From NCBI RefSeq assembly GCF_020497125.1, contig NC_059073.1:9631225-9695224 (forward strand): DNA of 64,000 nucleotides, read 5' to 3'. Made by a program: the position numbers and the translations under genes. Below the pieces are notes generated by a model. That model was given only the letters and a program-made list of their open reading frames with translations, searched no databases and was not told the origin of the DNA. Positions 33,151 to 45,514 of this stretch are shown here, piece by piece. The stretch is from Mauremys mutica. Its lineage: Eukaryota > Chordata > Testudines > Geoemydidae. The stretch's first letter is position 1. Each line of letters opens with the position of its first letter.

Positions 33151-34165
33151 ACTGTCAATTTCTTGGGCCAAATCCATCCATGGCATAATTCTAGTGAAGT
33201 CAGTGCCATGGTTTTGGACCTCTGTCTAGAATAGACTTTCCACTCTAACGGGTTCAGTGTTTTCCTTATGCTGTTAGCACAGTGCCCATATAGTAAGCAC
33301 TTCCATACCGCCTACAATGGAATGTTACATCTCACCACGCTGGGGGGGGGGTCAGCCCCCGAGTATGGTCCTATTGGAAATGATGGAGACTAGTCACACC
33401 AAATTTTCATATTGGTGGGCTGGAGGGAACAGAACAATTTCCTCTCAAGAGCTCGGTATTTAATCCTCCACCAAATACTGTTTTCATCTTTTATGCCATG
33501 CTGCCCCATAAATCCGGCAGCATGACTTCATACACAACATCGCTCAGGAGCTCTCTGGCTAATTTCAGGTCAGCTGGCCACTTCCTGATCAAAGCTTCTG
33601 AAGGAAAGAAAAAACCTCCCTCTGGTTTAATTTTGAAAAAACAAAGGGGTGGGGGGAACTCACTCTAACCAAAAAAAAAATAAAAAATCAGCAAATGATC
33701 TCTCATGTTCTCCGACAGAGGTAACCAATTTAAATTTCCATAAAGGAGGCAGTGATGTGTGTCTTTGGGAAATGGAGTCACCAATCAAGCAGTCCTCTGA
33801 TTTAAAATATTATCTTTTTTTATTATTATTTTCTGAGGGCTTCCTGGAGCAACACAAAACATTATCTCAGCGTAATCAAACTAATACAAAACCCTTTGAC
33901 CTTAGACTATCTGTAAGTAATTTGCAAGACCAAGACCCAGTGATGAACGGACTGTCTGAAGGGACGTAATTTGTTTCTAATTCTCTTTTATATGTGTTTT
34001 ATAAAATTCCAAGTATACTTCACACTGTGGTTTTAAGCAGCCATCTACAATACAGCATCCATGCAAGAGAGGAGGAAGAACTGAGTTTGACACAGCCTTC
34101 CATCGCCATGTTGCCCCCTTTTTTTGATCCGAGTGCCTGATCACATTTCAGGTGCCTGGGGATGT
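33151..34165. other. Intergenic DNA, nothing recognised
   Basis: No gene. Homopolymer runs and AT-rich unique sequence. Confidence 0.4.
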
Positions 34166-34169
34166 TCAG

Positions 34170-34598
34170 GTTGGAAGTAGGAACTGATGGAGTCAGATAT
34201 TCTCTTTGATGCTACCTTGTTTATTTACAAGGACTGTACAGAGTCCTGCTTCTCCGAATGCAGAAGGAACCAACTGCAAAAGGAGCCGTTTCCCAGCTTA
34301 CAGCCCCAAGCCTCTTTAGCCAACAGCCCCAAAAGCTCTCTCTAGCTTTTCCCAGGGTCACAGCATGCTCACAGGCTAATCTTTGGCTTTCTTGCCTCGC
34401 TCTGATCCCACTTTTTGTGTGTTCTCTCTCACACATACCCACATACGCCTGAGCACAATATCCACAGGGTGCTAGTTACTGGGCAGACTCTGTTAGAGCT
34501 GGTTTTAGGTGCAGTCCCCTAGCCACCCTTTTACCTGTCTTAAACAAAGGGCGTGTTCTCACATCAGTTTGACCAAGGTTTTAACTCAACCCATAACA
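34170..34598 (-). mobile_element. Possible minus-strand LTR
   Basis: Read on the minus strand it starts TGTTATGGGTTGAG (ending at 34598) and carries AATAAACAAGG near 34225, the expected order of start and polyadenylation signal. The far end is not a clean CA, so this is tentative. Confidence 0.35.
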
Positions 34599-36133
34599 AG
34601 GTTTCACTCAGCTCAGAACAGTAAAGATTTTTGTTCAAAGGACATGTGAAGAGCATTTGGTGGTCTCAGCCTAGCCCTACATGAATGCGTCTCTGCATCA
34701 CCGGACCACCATGCAATTTTAAATATGCTGGTACTGTTAGCATACCCTGTGCAGGAGGAGCTTCATACTGGAATAGCAGAGACTAATGCAAGACAGTTAA
34801 GCAGTGCACTGGAAGAGCTGTGTCTGGGACATCCACTACTGGAAGAGTAGAAGATGCTACCAATCAGAATTGTGACGGCTTTGCCAGAGTTGTGTGGTGC
34901 CCCAGGACTGGGAGAGCAAGGGGTGCTGCAGACCAGGGTGGTGGTGGCTCAGGATCCTGCTCCTATTGAAGTTAAGAGCAAAAAAATGCAATTGACTGCA
35001 GTCATGTCGGACTGGCCCAAGAACTGCAAGGGCTACTGCCGATCATACTGGTAGTGCAATGTCCAGGGGCAGCCGGAATGATACCTTCCCTGTCACGCTG
35101 TGCTTGTCTTCAGCTAGACTCCACATTTCAGTAACCACACACACAGTAGGGATTGGCAGTTAACCCACTAACCTGCAATCCCAGTCTCCAGCACCGCCTG
35201 TTCTACCCAATGAAACATGCACCCACATGCCAAACACCCCCTGCCAAGATGGATCTCCAGACAAGCATGGAAGGCAACATTTCCACAGGGAGCAGAATGG
35301 TTATAAAATGGTCTCACCGACTGACACAAGCAAAGCTTTATATAGATATATATTTGGCGGGCTTGGTAGCTAATGCATCCTGCTGTCAGATATCACACAG
35401 CACTTTGTCTGCAGACATGTTCTGCTAGTTCCATATAATGCAGTACGATCAATAGAGACTGTTTTCTACAAATCACCGGGCCAGATGCCAAAGCTATTTC
35501 TTTTTGTTTGTTTGTTTTTTAAGACCCATACTGGAGTGTGTTTACTTTTGTTTTCCTAAGAGAAGGTATCTTTAAAAAGGGACTAGTCAGACCCCACCCA
35601 CCCACCCCCAGTGTGCAAAAACCCTGCACTTCTTTCACACCCCTGGAGATCAAACAGGAGAGGTTTGAGCACCCAAGAAACACAGGCTCAGACTCAAAAA
35701 CGGGCTTTGATTCATTTGTTTACCACTGCAGATTTTCTGCAGGTAATTAATTAGCCATTCATATACCTAGCAACAGGTGGGCACAGGCTTGCCGGCGAAA
35801 GCTGAGAGGCAGGCAGGTATTTCATAACAGACCCACTTCAGCCTTCATAGGCTGGGCTCATTAGAAGGTGAATTCATTTGCACACTAAGGACAAAGAATA
35901 ACCCTGAAAACACCTGCATTTCTTAGGGGGAAAAAATACATTTGATTTTAGCTTTGCTCAGGAAAAGTCAGTTAACCCCCTTACCACCATCAGCATCCAT
36001 CCCCCATGAAGAAAATAAGTGCCCGATTCCTGCAAAACACTTTTGCCCATGAGTAACTGGAGTGCTTAGGTGAGTAAAGTTACTCAAGTGAGTAAGCCTC
36101 TGCTGGCGTGGACTTAAAACATGCTTCCTCCTT
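34599..36133. other. Intergenic DNA, nothing recognised
   Basis: No gene or clear repeat. A short old palindromic-repeat scrap with alternating GAGTAA and TTACTC lies near 36050-36095. Confidence 0.4.
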
Positions 36134-36153
36134 ACACACACACACACACACAC
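36134..36153. repeat. (AC)10 microsatellite
   Basis: Uninterrupted AC dinucleotides. Confidence 0.9.
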
Positions 36154-36876
36154 CCGACTGCAGGCTACCCATTTCATAGGTAGCATCTTAATATCAGACA
36201 TCAGAGGGTGTAAGGCGACAGTAAACTCAAACCATGGCAAAGGGCAGACACGTGCCCACTTAATTGGCTTGGATCTGAAATCTATGCACAGCCTGTTACA
36301 CATACAGAGAGCGATTTCATTCAGATAGCATCGCTTCACCGTGGAGAAGAATCAGAACAGATTCTCTGTTTTACAAGCTGATGTTCAAACCCAGGCAACG
36401 CCGGAGGGGGGAGAAGCGGCTGATTAAACAGCATCAGGAAAATCTCTGGATGGGGAAGGAAATGTTTTATAGACAGAAGGGAAAAAAATGAAATCGCCTT
36501 TGATATTGTCTCTCTCGCTGGCGGGTTTGAAGACTTTCTTATTGCATTTCCAGCTACCATCATCATCGTTCTCTGCTTTTTTAAAGTGCAGGAGAAGAAG
36601 CCAATTCTTCAGTGGTATTTAACTTAACCAAAAATGAGACTCGGCCCCCAGGTGGAGCATAACTGAGCCGCTAGCGCCATCTCTCTGCCACGCTGCGTCA
36701 TCAGAAATAGCTCAATCCAGCCCAAAAGGCCCCTAGAAGATCCCGGGCCAAATCCATCCAAAGTGTAAACCCACTGAAGTCAGCTGAGTTACATCAAGGA
36801 CAATTGCGGCTCACGGTCCTTTGCAATGAGAAAGAACAGAAAATGGATCGACACAGCCGCTTCCCTTCCCCCTACC

Positions 36877-36877
<1 letters not shown>

Positions 36878-36911
<34 letters not shown>
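36878..36911. repeat. (AC)17 microsatellite
   Basis: Uninterrupted AC dinucleotide run, the longest simple repeat in the window and likely length-polymorphic. Confidence 0.95.
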
Positions 36912-36913
<2 letters not shown>

Positions 36914-38561
36914 AGTTTATCTGGAGCTGTGCAGTATTAAATGCAGGAGACTGTAATAATCCTTCTCAAGCTAAACCCTGACCATGGTAAATCTCTGATG
37001 GGGTTTGCTAAAGGGGGTTAGAAATGGGAGATTTGGCTAGGTTATTAGCATTATTTTCATTAAAAAAAAAACCCAGCACCCCTCTCCCGAAGGGGCTTGC
37101 AGGGGTTGGCCTGGGTGGCGGGACAAGCAGCCTTAGGAAGGAGAGGGGAAGAGATGATGGACTCCCAGCTGCGTGTCCCTCCTGAGACCAGAGGAAGCGA
37201 GTTACAAAGCAGGTGGCTTCTCTCTTTCTCAGGGGTAGCTCCTGGCAAGTGCCTTTAGCTCTGAGAGCGAACTGGGACCCCTCTCCCCCCCCCCCTTCCA
37301 ATCAGAGGGGCGGACGCGCCTGGGGAACGCAAATCCCTGATGACTCATTTACCCTCTGTGCCTCAGTTTCCCCATGTTTATAAATCAAGCGGGGGGGGGT
37401 GTAATATTTATCTACCTCACAGCGGCGCTATGAAGATTTGCTACCGCCCTTAATCACGTACAGCCATAGACAGATATCCATAACCACGGCACTTCAGCCT
37501 TCACTGGTACCTGCTACGCATCCAGCCATCCGTTTTCCACTAGCCCTGAACATCCATTTGAAGAGCGCAGAACCATTTCAGACCGAATGGTGCTCACAAG
37601 CCCAGAGGATTCAAATCGCCTTGTTCCAAACCTGCCAGGGGGCTGGCTAGGGAAGGGAAGGCTCGCAGATCTGTAATTCTGCGAAGGCTCATAGATTTCA
37701 ATTTCCCAGGTAGTGCTCAGCTGCGGGTGATTTGCCAAGGGCCAGGCGCCAGGAGTCCCCGCCCGCCCCTGCTTGACTTCAGCTCTTTCTATTGCGTCCT
37801 CCGCAGTGAAGTAAGTTCGGGAGGCATCATGCGCACTGACCCCGGGATAACTCCGAATGGAAATAATCCCTGCTCCTTGATTAGAAAGTGAAATGAGATC
37901 TCTGCCAGCGCCTCCAGCTCCCGGAGCAAAGGACACTCAGCACAGCCTCTCTCTTTCCATTTGGGAACCTACCACTCCGGGGGAGCGGGCTGGATTTTTA
38001 AAGCATTTCACCCATCCTCCTCCTCCTCTCCCCCCCCCCCCACAAGGATTATGAAAAACGTGCCCCCCTTCGGATCGACACACCCCTTCCCAGCTGCCCG
38101 CATCTACAGCCGCTGCGATTTTCAGCAGCATCCGAAGCAAAGCAGTTCTAGGCATTGGCTCAAATAAACTCCCTGGGGAGTGGGTCCCGAGAACGGAGAT
38201 CGAAGCCGGCGTAAGAACTGCGGGACCTAGGTGAATGTGGAATCGATGTAATTAATATACGTTTGACGGGGAAAGGGGCTGTTTCCATTACAGCCCCAGG
38301 CTGCCTCCCACCCCACCAATCCCATCTTTATGCAGCTTCCAAGCTCATCTCTCAGATGATCTATTTTCCCTTCGCAATAGCCAAAGTCTACGCTCATTAT
38401 TACCAATATTCCCTCGTTACTCCGTCCTTATTAAAGTCGCTAGAGTCAACTCCACCGCCTGCCTGGGGTAATTTAATAACGCTGCAACTGCCGCTTGAGA
38501 TCAAATAAACAACTAATCAACAGGTAAAGGGAGAGGGGAAGGAAGGGGGAGACCCAGTTAC

Positions 38562-38745
38562 CAGGCACGAAGTGCTTCCCAGTGTCCGCCTGTTTGTCCA
38601 ATGACAGCATCCTTCCCAAGGTGTTTCGTCCAGAGATCATGTGCGTTTCAGGCGCCGAAAATCGCTTAGTAGCACAGGCAGGTTTTAGCAGCTGGGTTTT
38701 GCTCTCACCAGTCATGTCAACTGCGCTGGACCTGTCCGGGTCCAT
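38562..38745 (-). other. Candidate host first coding exon (speculative)
   Basis: On the minus strand an ATG at 38745 opens 61 codons ending at a donor-like CCTG/GTAACT at 38562. The translation is not low-complexity (it contains KRFSAPETHMISGRNTLGRM) and the region is repeat-free. I do not recognise the protein and see no partner exon, so this could be chance. Confidence 0.2.
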
Positions 38746-38956
38746 ATTTCTAGAGAATTTGAACCTGAGTATAGCAAGATCCTGGCCAGAGTTGGGGGCT
38801 GTTCTGTTATTAGTTTATTCTTCCCTTTGCCCTGATATTCACATTCCTCGGTGCAATTAATTCCTTTGGATGATTTGCATGAACTGGGCAGGGGTACCCT
38901 GCATGAGTCATACATTTGCCTCCCTGCGCTCCAGTCAATAAAAAAGTACCAGCTAC

Positions 38957-39037
38957 CTTGCTGAGTTTATTGAAAACCCGTGACAGAGGCTCCTGCCTCT
39001 TTGTATCCAGTAGCTTGGACAGAATCCGGTTGGACAT
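38957..39037 (-). other. Candidate short host first exon (speculative)
   Basis: On the minus strand ATG at 39037 starts 27 codons (MSNRILSKLLDTKRQEPLSR and on) ending at donor-like GCAAG/GTAGCT at 38957. Unrecognised. It is listed because four other donor-like sites (38562, 39134, 40269, 40505) cluster within 2 kb on the same strand. Confidence 0.2.
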
Positions 39038-40268
39038 TGGTGGGAAAATGCATATTAATCCTCAGCCTTCTGTTTCCTACCAGCCTTCTAAGAGCCCTGG
39101 CTGAAATATCTATATGTGAAGGCTGGAGTGTACCTTGATCACCTCCATCATATCATCTACACAGAATGTCACGCAGTGAAATAGATTTAAAAAAGGAAGA
39201 GGCGGATGGGGAGAGGGAATGACCGACACATTCTGCTGTTCATTGCCACGCGGGGTGATTTAGAACAAGGTGCCCTGTAATTAAGCATCCCTGAGGGAGT
39301 CTTCTTGTTTTGTCCACAGTACTGGCTAATTCATGCGTGGGTTTTTAAAAATACTGAACGCGTAATATCTTCAGGAGCACTGGGCACTGAGGGGAGAGGT
39401 TTGATCTGCACCCATGTTAAAGGATCGTTTTCTAAGATGTGAGATAAAGTGTTCATAAGGCGAGGAGCGGGGGTGGGGGGAGAGATGGAGAGAGGGTCAG
39501 TAAAGATTTGCGCCTTTTCAAACGATTGCCCGCAGCGGTGCGCCGGTGATAAACAAAACCAAAAAGGCAGGGACGGATGGCTACCAAAACTCCCCTGGAG
39601 AGAGAGGACGAGATGGAGGCTGGGGAGGAAAGGCAAGTCACTCCCGCTGTAAGTAAACACAACTGCGATGCCATCACACACTTTGTTTTCCAACCTCGCA
39701 GACTAAACACAGTCTGGGGCATGTCCGCCTGAAATCTGCCTCTCAACAACAGTTCGCGCCACGCCACTGGGCAGTTTAGACCACGCTGGCTTTGCAGCAC
39801 GGGGGCAATCTTTGGAGGGTGCTAGTTTCCTCTTCTTTCTTCCCCCCACCCCATCGGTTTGTTTCATATCCTTCCCCCCTCTTCCCCGTACGGAGGGGTG
39901 GTTCATTTCCCCGGGCTGCGCGTGCATGCCTGCGCTTTTTCTAGGCGCACCAGTATTTTCCACGACGCCGGCTTGTTTTACCCACAGGACCCAAAAGCGA
40001 CAAAACTTCAGATCGAAGGTAGGAAGCTTTGGTTTGGAACTGAAAGGGAGGAGAAAGTATGTGCCCGAGAGAGAGGATGGGCTAACATGATCTACGCGTC
40101 TGGTTCCAAAGGAAACCTCCGGTTCTCATTCTCGGGTCCTGCTTTTTTCATCGCCTTCCAATGATTAGAAGCCCCCCACCCTGCATCCAAAGCAGGACAG
40201 CAAGCCGAGGAAGTGCCCCTCGCTTTCTCCCCACCCGGCCCCTCGGCAATAAGAAAGAAGCATCTTAC

Positions 40269-40440
40269 CTGATGGACTTTCTAGATTATATCCCGCTCTC
40301 CTTTTCTGTCCAATTCCCAATGGAAACCACCAACAAATCCAGGGGTAACCGAACAAACATTTGGCAGCGTGTGAAGTCCTGGAGAATGAGGCAGCGCTCT
40401 GGCTGGCTCGCCCTCTTCCCACCCCCTCCCGCTCCCGCCC
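40269..40440 (-). other. Candidate 5' UTR exon with strong donor (speculative)
   Basis: The minus strand reads CATCAG/GTAAGATG at 40269, a near-consensus splice donor, downstream of GC-rich sequence. The upstream limit is unknown. Confidence 0.25.
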
Positions 40441-40504
40441 CACTCGCTCCTTTATTTAAAATATTTAACTTTGATTGAAAAAAAAAAACCTAAAAGAAAA
40501 ATAC

Positions 40505-40860
40505 CTTTGGCGTCTCTGCAGGAAGGCGGCCGGGAGCGAAAAGCAATAAATAAAGGAATCCTTAGCAGAGCGGGGAAAATACAATTAAAAACCAACCAAG
40601 GATTAGATCCACGGAGACAAGCAAGTCTTCTTTCAAAAACACGAAAGGGAGGTTCAGGGTAGCTTCCCCACCAGTGCAGAGAGAGAGAACGGTCCTCCCG
40701 GGAAGGAGACGTTGGTTAGATCCACTGGGGTCTGTCTGCTTTTTTCCCTCTTTTTAATTCCCACTTCTGAACCGCTCGCTCGCTCGCTCTCCCTCTCTGT
40801 GAAACTAGATCCAGTCTGTGTAGCCAGGGGCTGCATTAAGGATTACATCAGGCTTTTATA
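40505..40860 (-). promoter_or_regulatory. Possible minus-strand promoter and leader exon
   Basis: The minus strand has CTTATAAAAGCC (TATA-like, near 40850-40862), then about 350 bp of leader-like sequence rich in GAGCGAGC, ending at donor-like CCAAAG/GTATTT at 40505. It adjoins the CpG-rich block to its right. Read together this could be a host promoter firing leftwards. Confidence 0.3.
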
Positions 40861-40869
40861 AGCTTCCCA

Positions 40870-41920
40870 GATCACACATTAGAGTGAGAGAGGGAGGGAG
40901 GGAGGGAGCGCTAGGAGAGAGGGAGGGATAACACACACGCACACACACAGGCACCGAGCTCTGGAACAGGCGGCTACAGACCGAGCCCCTCCTCGGGCAC
41001 ATTCTGGCACATGCTCCCCTGGCCTGGCTAGAGCTGCAGCAGCCGAGGGAGCGCTGAGAACCGGGCAGCGCAGCCTCCCCGGAGAACTTTGCTCCGCCGG
41101 GGAGCCGGGAGGTGGAGGGGCGGGCAGTGGTGGTTAGTGCTTGTGCTGTTAATTACATATAAATCACCAACATTCAAGTGTCCTCGTGGTGAGGAGGCCG
41201 GGCAGGTCATCTCACACACACACACACACCCCTCCCGGGAAGATTGCAGCCGCAGCAGCGGCGAGGCCGGGCTGGACGCGAAGCTGGATCGGATGGAGCG
41301 CAGCGCCCTGGCGGAGAGCGGGGAAGCCCTTGGCGAGGCGCAGGGACCTCAGCGGCTCGCCCGCTCTGGAGAGGCGCTTTCCCGCACGCTGGGGAGATCC
41401 AGGCAGGAGGGGGGTAAGGGGAGAGGCAGAAGCGCCGCCGGAACGGAGAGAAGCCGAGCGCCGGGGTAGGGAAAGGGGGACAGAGAGGCGCACCCTGCAG
41501 GGTCTGCCTTGCGCGCTCCACCTCGCCCCTTCCGACCCCGCGTCCTCTCCCTCCTTCCCCCCATCACTGTGTCCCCTTCCCTCCCCCTCTCCAGCATTCC
41601 CCTCCCTCGCTCCATCCCCAGAGACAAGGGAAACGCAGCCCGGGCAGGTCGCCGGAGAGCCAGCCCCGCTCGCCAGGGAGAAGATGCGCCCTGCCTCGGT
41701 CCCGGGCCACGGGCTTGTGGTCAAGTGCGAGCCCGTCACGCCTTGCCGTGGCCCTCTCCCCGGCAGAGAGAGGCTGGAAGTTTCCCTTGGGGGCGATCCC
41801 CTCGGATTCCGGCTCCTGGATTTATTTGCCCCAGGCAGCGGTTTTCCCTGGCAGCAGAAAGGAGCAAAGATTAACCCTCCTTGCGTGCCCGGCCAGGTTG
41901 CCATCAGGCAATCTGAGCGC
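40870..41920. promoter_or_regulatory. CpG-island-like region
   Basis: Dense CpG and high GC, strongest at 41230-41480 and 41640-41800, against a CpG-poor background. Long ORFs on both strands (for example 41212-42300 minus, 41186-42061 plus) arise from high GC and few stop codons. A purine-rich GGGA repeat (40885-40915) and (CA)n at 41213-41229 flank it. Likely a gene-associated promoter, but no gene is identified. Confidence 0.5.
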
Positions 41921-43280
41921 AGACCGGCACAGTGTGTGCTGGAGACAGAGAGCGAGGGAGACCGGGTTATGGGGGAAGGCGGTTTGGATAAAGGGCCGAA
42001 CTCTGTCCCCATCCCGTTTTGGATGAAGCCAGCGCTCGCTGGCTGGGATGCAGCCTCGTGAAAGAGGGGCGGGGGGGGGTGGTGGTTTGAGTTTAACCAG
42101 CGAGGAAGCTGGAAAAGCTTTGCGTCCTCCTGGCACGGGGCTGCCTGTGGCTGAAGGGAGGAGAGAGGGAGGCAGAGAAGGAAGAAGGGGAGAGAAGGGA
42201 GGGAAGCAGAGAGAGGGGAGGGGAAGGAGGAGGGAACGATAATGAGCAATGGGAAGGATAAAAAGGTGCGGGGGACTCCAGCCCTCTGAGCAGCCTGCAA
42301 GGCTCCTAGGACATGCTGCCCCCCCTCCCCCTTAGGCTACAGAGCTCAGAACAGGGGGAGGAAAGGGATCCCACCCCCCTTTCTGCGAGCAGTCTGAACG
42401 GGAGCCAAAGCAAAGGGCCTCTGGCCAGGCTGCTGCCGATCCTTGCTCTGGGGCAGGGACCTGTTTCACCTGCCTTCTCACAACATGAGGCACTTCCCCG
42501 CCCTGCCACCCGTCCTGGGCCTGAGCTACTGGGCAGGACCTGGGCATCTTCCTCCTGAAATGGGAGCGAGGGAGAGAGAGGTGAACAAGCAAGCAGGGCC
42601 CTCCCTACAGGGACAGCCCACCAGGGGCAGCCTGGCCTTGCTGGCTGTCACTGGCAGGGCCGGCCAGGCCACTCCCTCCATCCCACCTCCTCAACATGCT
42701 CCTTGGACACCTTTTCTCTCCCCCGCTTTTCATTTTACTCTCTGGTGTCGTCCGTCTCCCCCTTTACTCTGCCTTTTCCTTCCTCCTCCCCCTGGTCTCA
42801 ACATCCTGCCCCCAGTGACTTTCTTTCTCCCCTTGTTTCACCCCCATTCCCGCTGATCTCTCTCTCTCCCCCTTGCCGTCCCCAGTGAGGTTGCTAATTA
42901 CATGGCATGGCCTGCACAGAAGAAATGGAGGGAAGTGAGCACCAAACACCAACATGAAAAGTGCTTCCAAGCCCCCTTTCTCTGGTCCAAAGGCATCTGT
43001 GACACCCGCAGTGTGAGCAAGAGGGCAGCTGTAGGTGGAAAGGTGTGTGTTTAGCTGTCAGGCGGCTGTGCTGCATTAGCACTGGGTCTGCCCAGAATGG
43101 GAACTGCATGTCCTCTTTCAAACTATTTTTTTTTAATTTCTTCTCTCCCGCCCCCACTTCCATAGCCTCTCCCCCAAAGATTTTTCTTCTCAATGAGAAG
43201 ATGCACATCAGCAAAACAGAGTGCTTTGTGGGGAACGGCATGTCCTTTGGAAAAGGAGCTGGCCCCTGATGCTGCTTCCG
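41921..43280. other. GC-rich, repeat-poor DNA
   Basis: Purine-rich (42145-42240) and pyrimidine-rich (42690-42890) tracts with many overlapping chance ORFs. No exon supported. Confidence 0.4.
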
Positions 43281-43284
43281 AGGG

Positions 43285-43690
43285 AGAGAGCCCCCAGACC
43301 ACAAGGCCTAATAGGCACAAAGGGTCTGACTACACTGCATTGTAAACCCATGTCTGTGGGGCACGTGCTTGTGGACTTGGTGTTTCCAATCCCCATTGTA
43401 AACCAGGAATTAAAGCTGCTGGACCGGGGCCTCGCAGCCATGCTAACATGTCCACACTGCATTGCTCAGACCTTCTGACTTGGGTCTGAGATGCATCCAC
43501 ACTGCAAAATGACAGGGCCTGGACCCAAGTCACAGCAGGGCTCAGACTCTGACCCACCCTCCTAGCAGGATCCTAGGACCTAGGTCCTGAGTGCTTGCTG
43601 ATCTGAGCCAGGCTGATCTGTATGTGGACAGAAGCAGGTCTTGGGCTCAAACCTGAGTCAGAGCCCAGGGTTAGTGCGCAGTTACCTAAA
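43285..43690. repeat. Probable old DNA-transposon repeat
   Basis: TCTGACTACACTGCATTGTA and later TCCACACTGCAAAATGACAG recall a dispersed hAT-type repeat family with TGTAGAC-like ends. Boundaries are uncertain. Confidence 0.35.
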
Positions 43691-43782
43691 GTGGCAAGAG
43701 ATGACAAAGGAGGCTAGGGATTCCATGTGCTTCATGGCAGCCTTGAATTGCTTGCTAAAGAGAGAGAGGATGTAATTAGAAC

Positions 43783-45277
43783 TGTGACATTGCACCCCAT
43801 ATTCGTCATAGTAATATTATTATTATATGATTATGGTGTAATTATGATGCATGTTGTACAAGGTAAGTCATGTGAGGTGTCATTGGAAAAGTTATGATTT
43901 GCTGAATATGATTATCCTATTTGTATGCATGTATCATTTTTGTATCTGAAGTTATAAATACTGACTATGTATCTGTACTTCAAATATAGTTACACCTGGG
44001 TGATGCCCTCAAGATGCTTTCAATCTAGATAACTGGTTGGGAAGGGCTTATTCAGGGCATTGAGCCATTAGGGAAAACAACAGGCTTTAGGGGAAGCTTA
44101 TCTCCCACCTGGTGAGCCTTCCTGAGAACACTCCAGACAGCCTGAGAGAATGGCTGCTAGGATTCTACAAGGACATGTGATCAGACCACATGTCTCTGGA
44201 CTCCATCTTGGGACGTCAGTATTTTTCCACAAACTGGTCTGGGAACCAAGCGTTGAAACAAAGATTTCCCATCACATGCTAAAGCTGGAGAAGGCATGGA
44301 GTGACATCATCTGTGGTTCTTCACTCCCCACACAAGAAGACACCTGAGGAACAAAGACTGAACTGGGGGAAGTGCTGGATCCAGGTTAACAGGATTTCTA
44401 GCCTATGAAAGACCTGGGGATCCCAAGCCATAAAGCAAGTGCAGCTTGTCCCATAAGAATCTGCAGCCTATTTCTATCATCAGCCAGGGTGAGGATTTGC
44501 TAGTTCATATCCTATATTTCTAGTATCTTAGACTTAGTGTGTGTTTTGGTTATTTACTAGGAAAATACTATAACGGGGTTCAAAAGAGAGCTAGATAGAT
44601 TCATGGAAGATAGGTCCATCAATGGGTATTAGCCAGGATAGGCAGGATTGGTATCCCTAGCCTCTGTTTGCCAGAAGCTGGGATTGGGTGACAGGGCATG
44701 GATCACTTGATGATAACCTGTCTGTTCATTCCCTCTGGAGCACCTGCCATTGGCCACTGTCAGAGGACAGGATACTGGGCTTGATGGACCTTTGGTCTGA
44801 CCCAGTATGGCCGTTCTTATGTTCTTATGTAATGTGCTTTGATCTGTTTGCTATCACTTCTAATCACTTAAAATCTATCTTTTGTAGTTAATAAACTTAT
44901 TTTATGTTTTAATCCAAACCAGTGATCTTTGACGGGAGAGCTTGGAGAAAATCTCTGCTTGGTTACCACAAGTGTGCATTGTTCTCTTCACATTGAGGGA
45001 GAGGCAGATCGGGTATTAAACCCATATACTGGCCAGATTTGACATGGGCAGGACGGTACTGCTCTGGGGTCCTAGGCTGGTAAACTGGTGGTTAGAGAGC
45101 CTGCATGTTAACTGCAACTGAGTGTGTCCCTACCTGTGTGAATGCTGGTGAAAGCGCAGGCTGGAGGACTTTGCAGCTTGTCACAGCAGCACAGTGTGAG
45201 AGGGAACCCAGGCTGGTGGGTCAGAGGGATCAGTGGTACCCGAGTTCCAGATGACACCCCAGGGGGAACCTGTCACA
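43783..45277 (+). mobile_element. Solo LTR with perfect TSD AGAAC, split by a CR1
   Basis: Begins TGTGACATTG and ends CCTGTCACA. AGAAC flanks it at 43778-43782 and 45278-45282. It shares layout and phrases with the 1076-bp LTRs (TGTGAC start, TATGTCTGTATC-like block near 43925-43980, TGTCACA end), so it may belong to the same superfamily. AATAAA is at 44890-44895. A 270-bp CR1 interrupts it at about 44563-44832; without it the LTR is about 1.2 kb. Confidence 0.85.
44563..44832 (+). mobile_element. CR1 LINE 3' end inserted in the solo LTR
   Basis: Sense-strand CR1 from GTTCAAAAGAGAGCTAGATAG through GACCCAGTATGGCCGTTCTT and an ATGTTCTT tandem tail. LTR sequence continues on both sides (TTATTTACTAG and AATGTGCTTTGATCTG), so the CR1 is younger than the LTR. 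The short TSD was not resolved. Confidence 0.85.
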
Positions 45278-45389
45278 AGAACCCTTTCTGCAAAGTAGCT
45301 ACCATAGGACAAAGGCATTTGAAATAATGAATGGTATGGAGATAATGTTTATAATTTGTACTGGGGTATCCTTGATAGCTCCAGTCATG

Positions 45390-45485
45390 GACCAGAACTC
45401 CACTGCACCAGGCACTGTACAAAACACAACACAGAGAAAGTCCCTGCCCCAAAGAGTTTGCAGTCTATGTATGGCAGATGGGTCG
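45390..45485 (+). repeat. Ancient dispersed repeat fragment
   Basis: CACTGTACAAAACACAACAC followed by AAGTCCCTGCCCCAAAGAG is an old amniote repeat also visible at 46985-47130. Confidence 0.5.
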
Positions 45486-45514
45486 CACCTCTTCATCCTG
45501 TGTCATGAGGCAAG

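Noticed and set aside
34169..34603. AGGTT at both sides of the 34.2-34.6 kb LTR-like block as a target duplication
   Set aside because: The left end does not carry the expected CA/TG terminus, and a 5-base match by chance is likely.
38473..39037. Naming a host gene from the candidate exons
   Set aside because: The two short peptides did not match any protein I could recall with confidence, so no symbol is given.
40885..40915. GGGA-rich repeats near the CpG block as a regulatory array
   Set aside because: Simple-sequence purine tract; no recognised operator or binding pattern.
41186..42300. Long ORFs on both strands (291 and 362 codons) in the CpG-rich block
   Set aside because: They overlap on opposite strands, are rich in Pro, Arg, Ser and Gly, and follow from high GC and scarcity of stops. 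I see no domain or splice structure.
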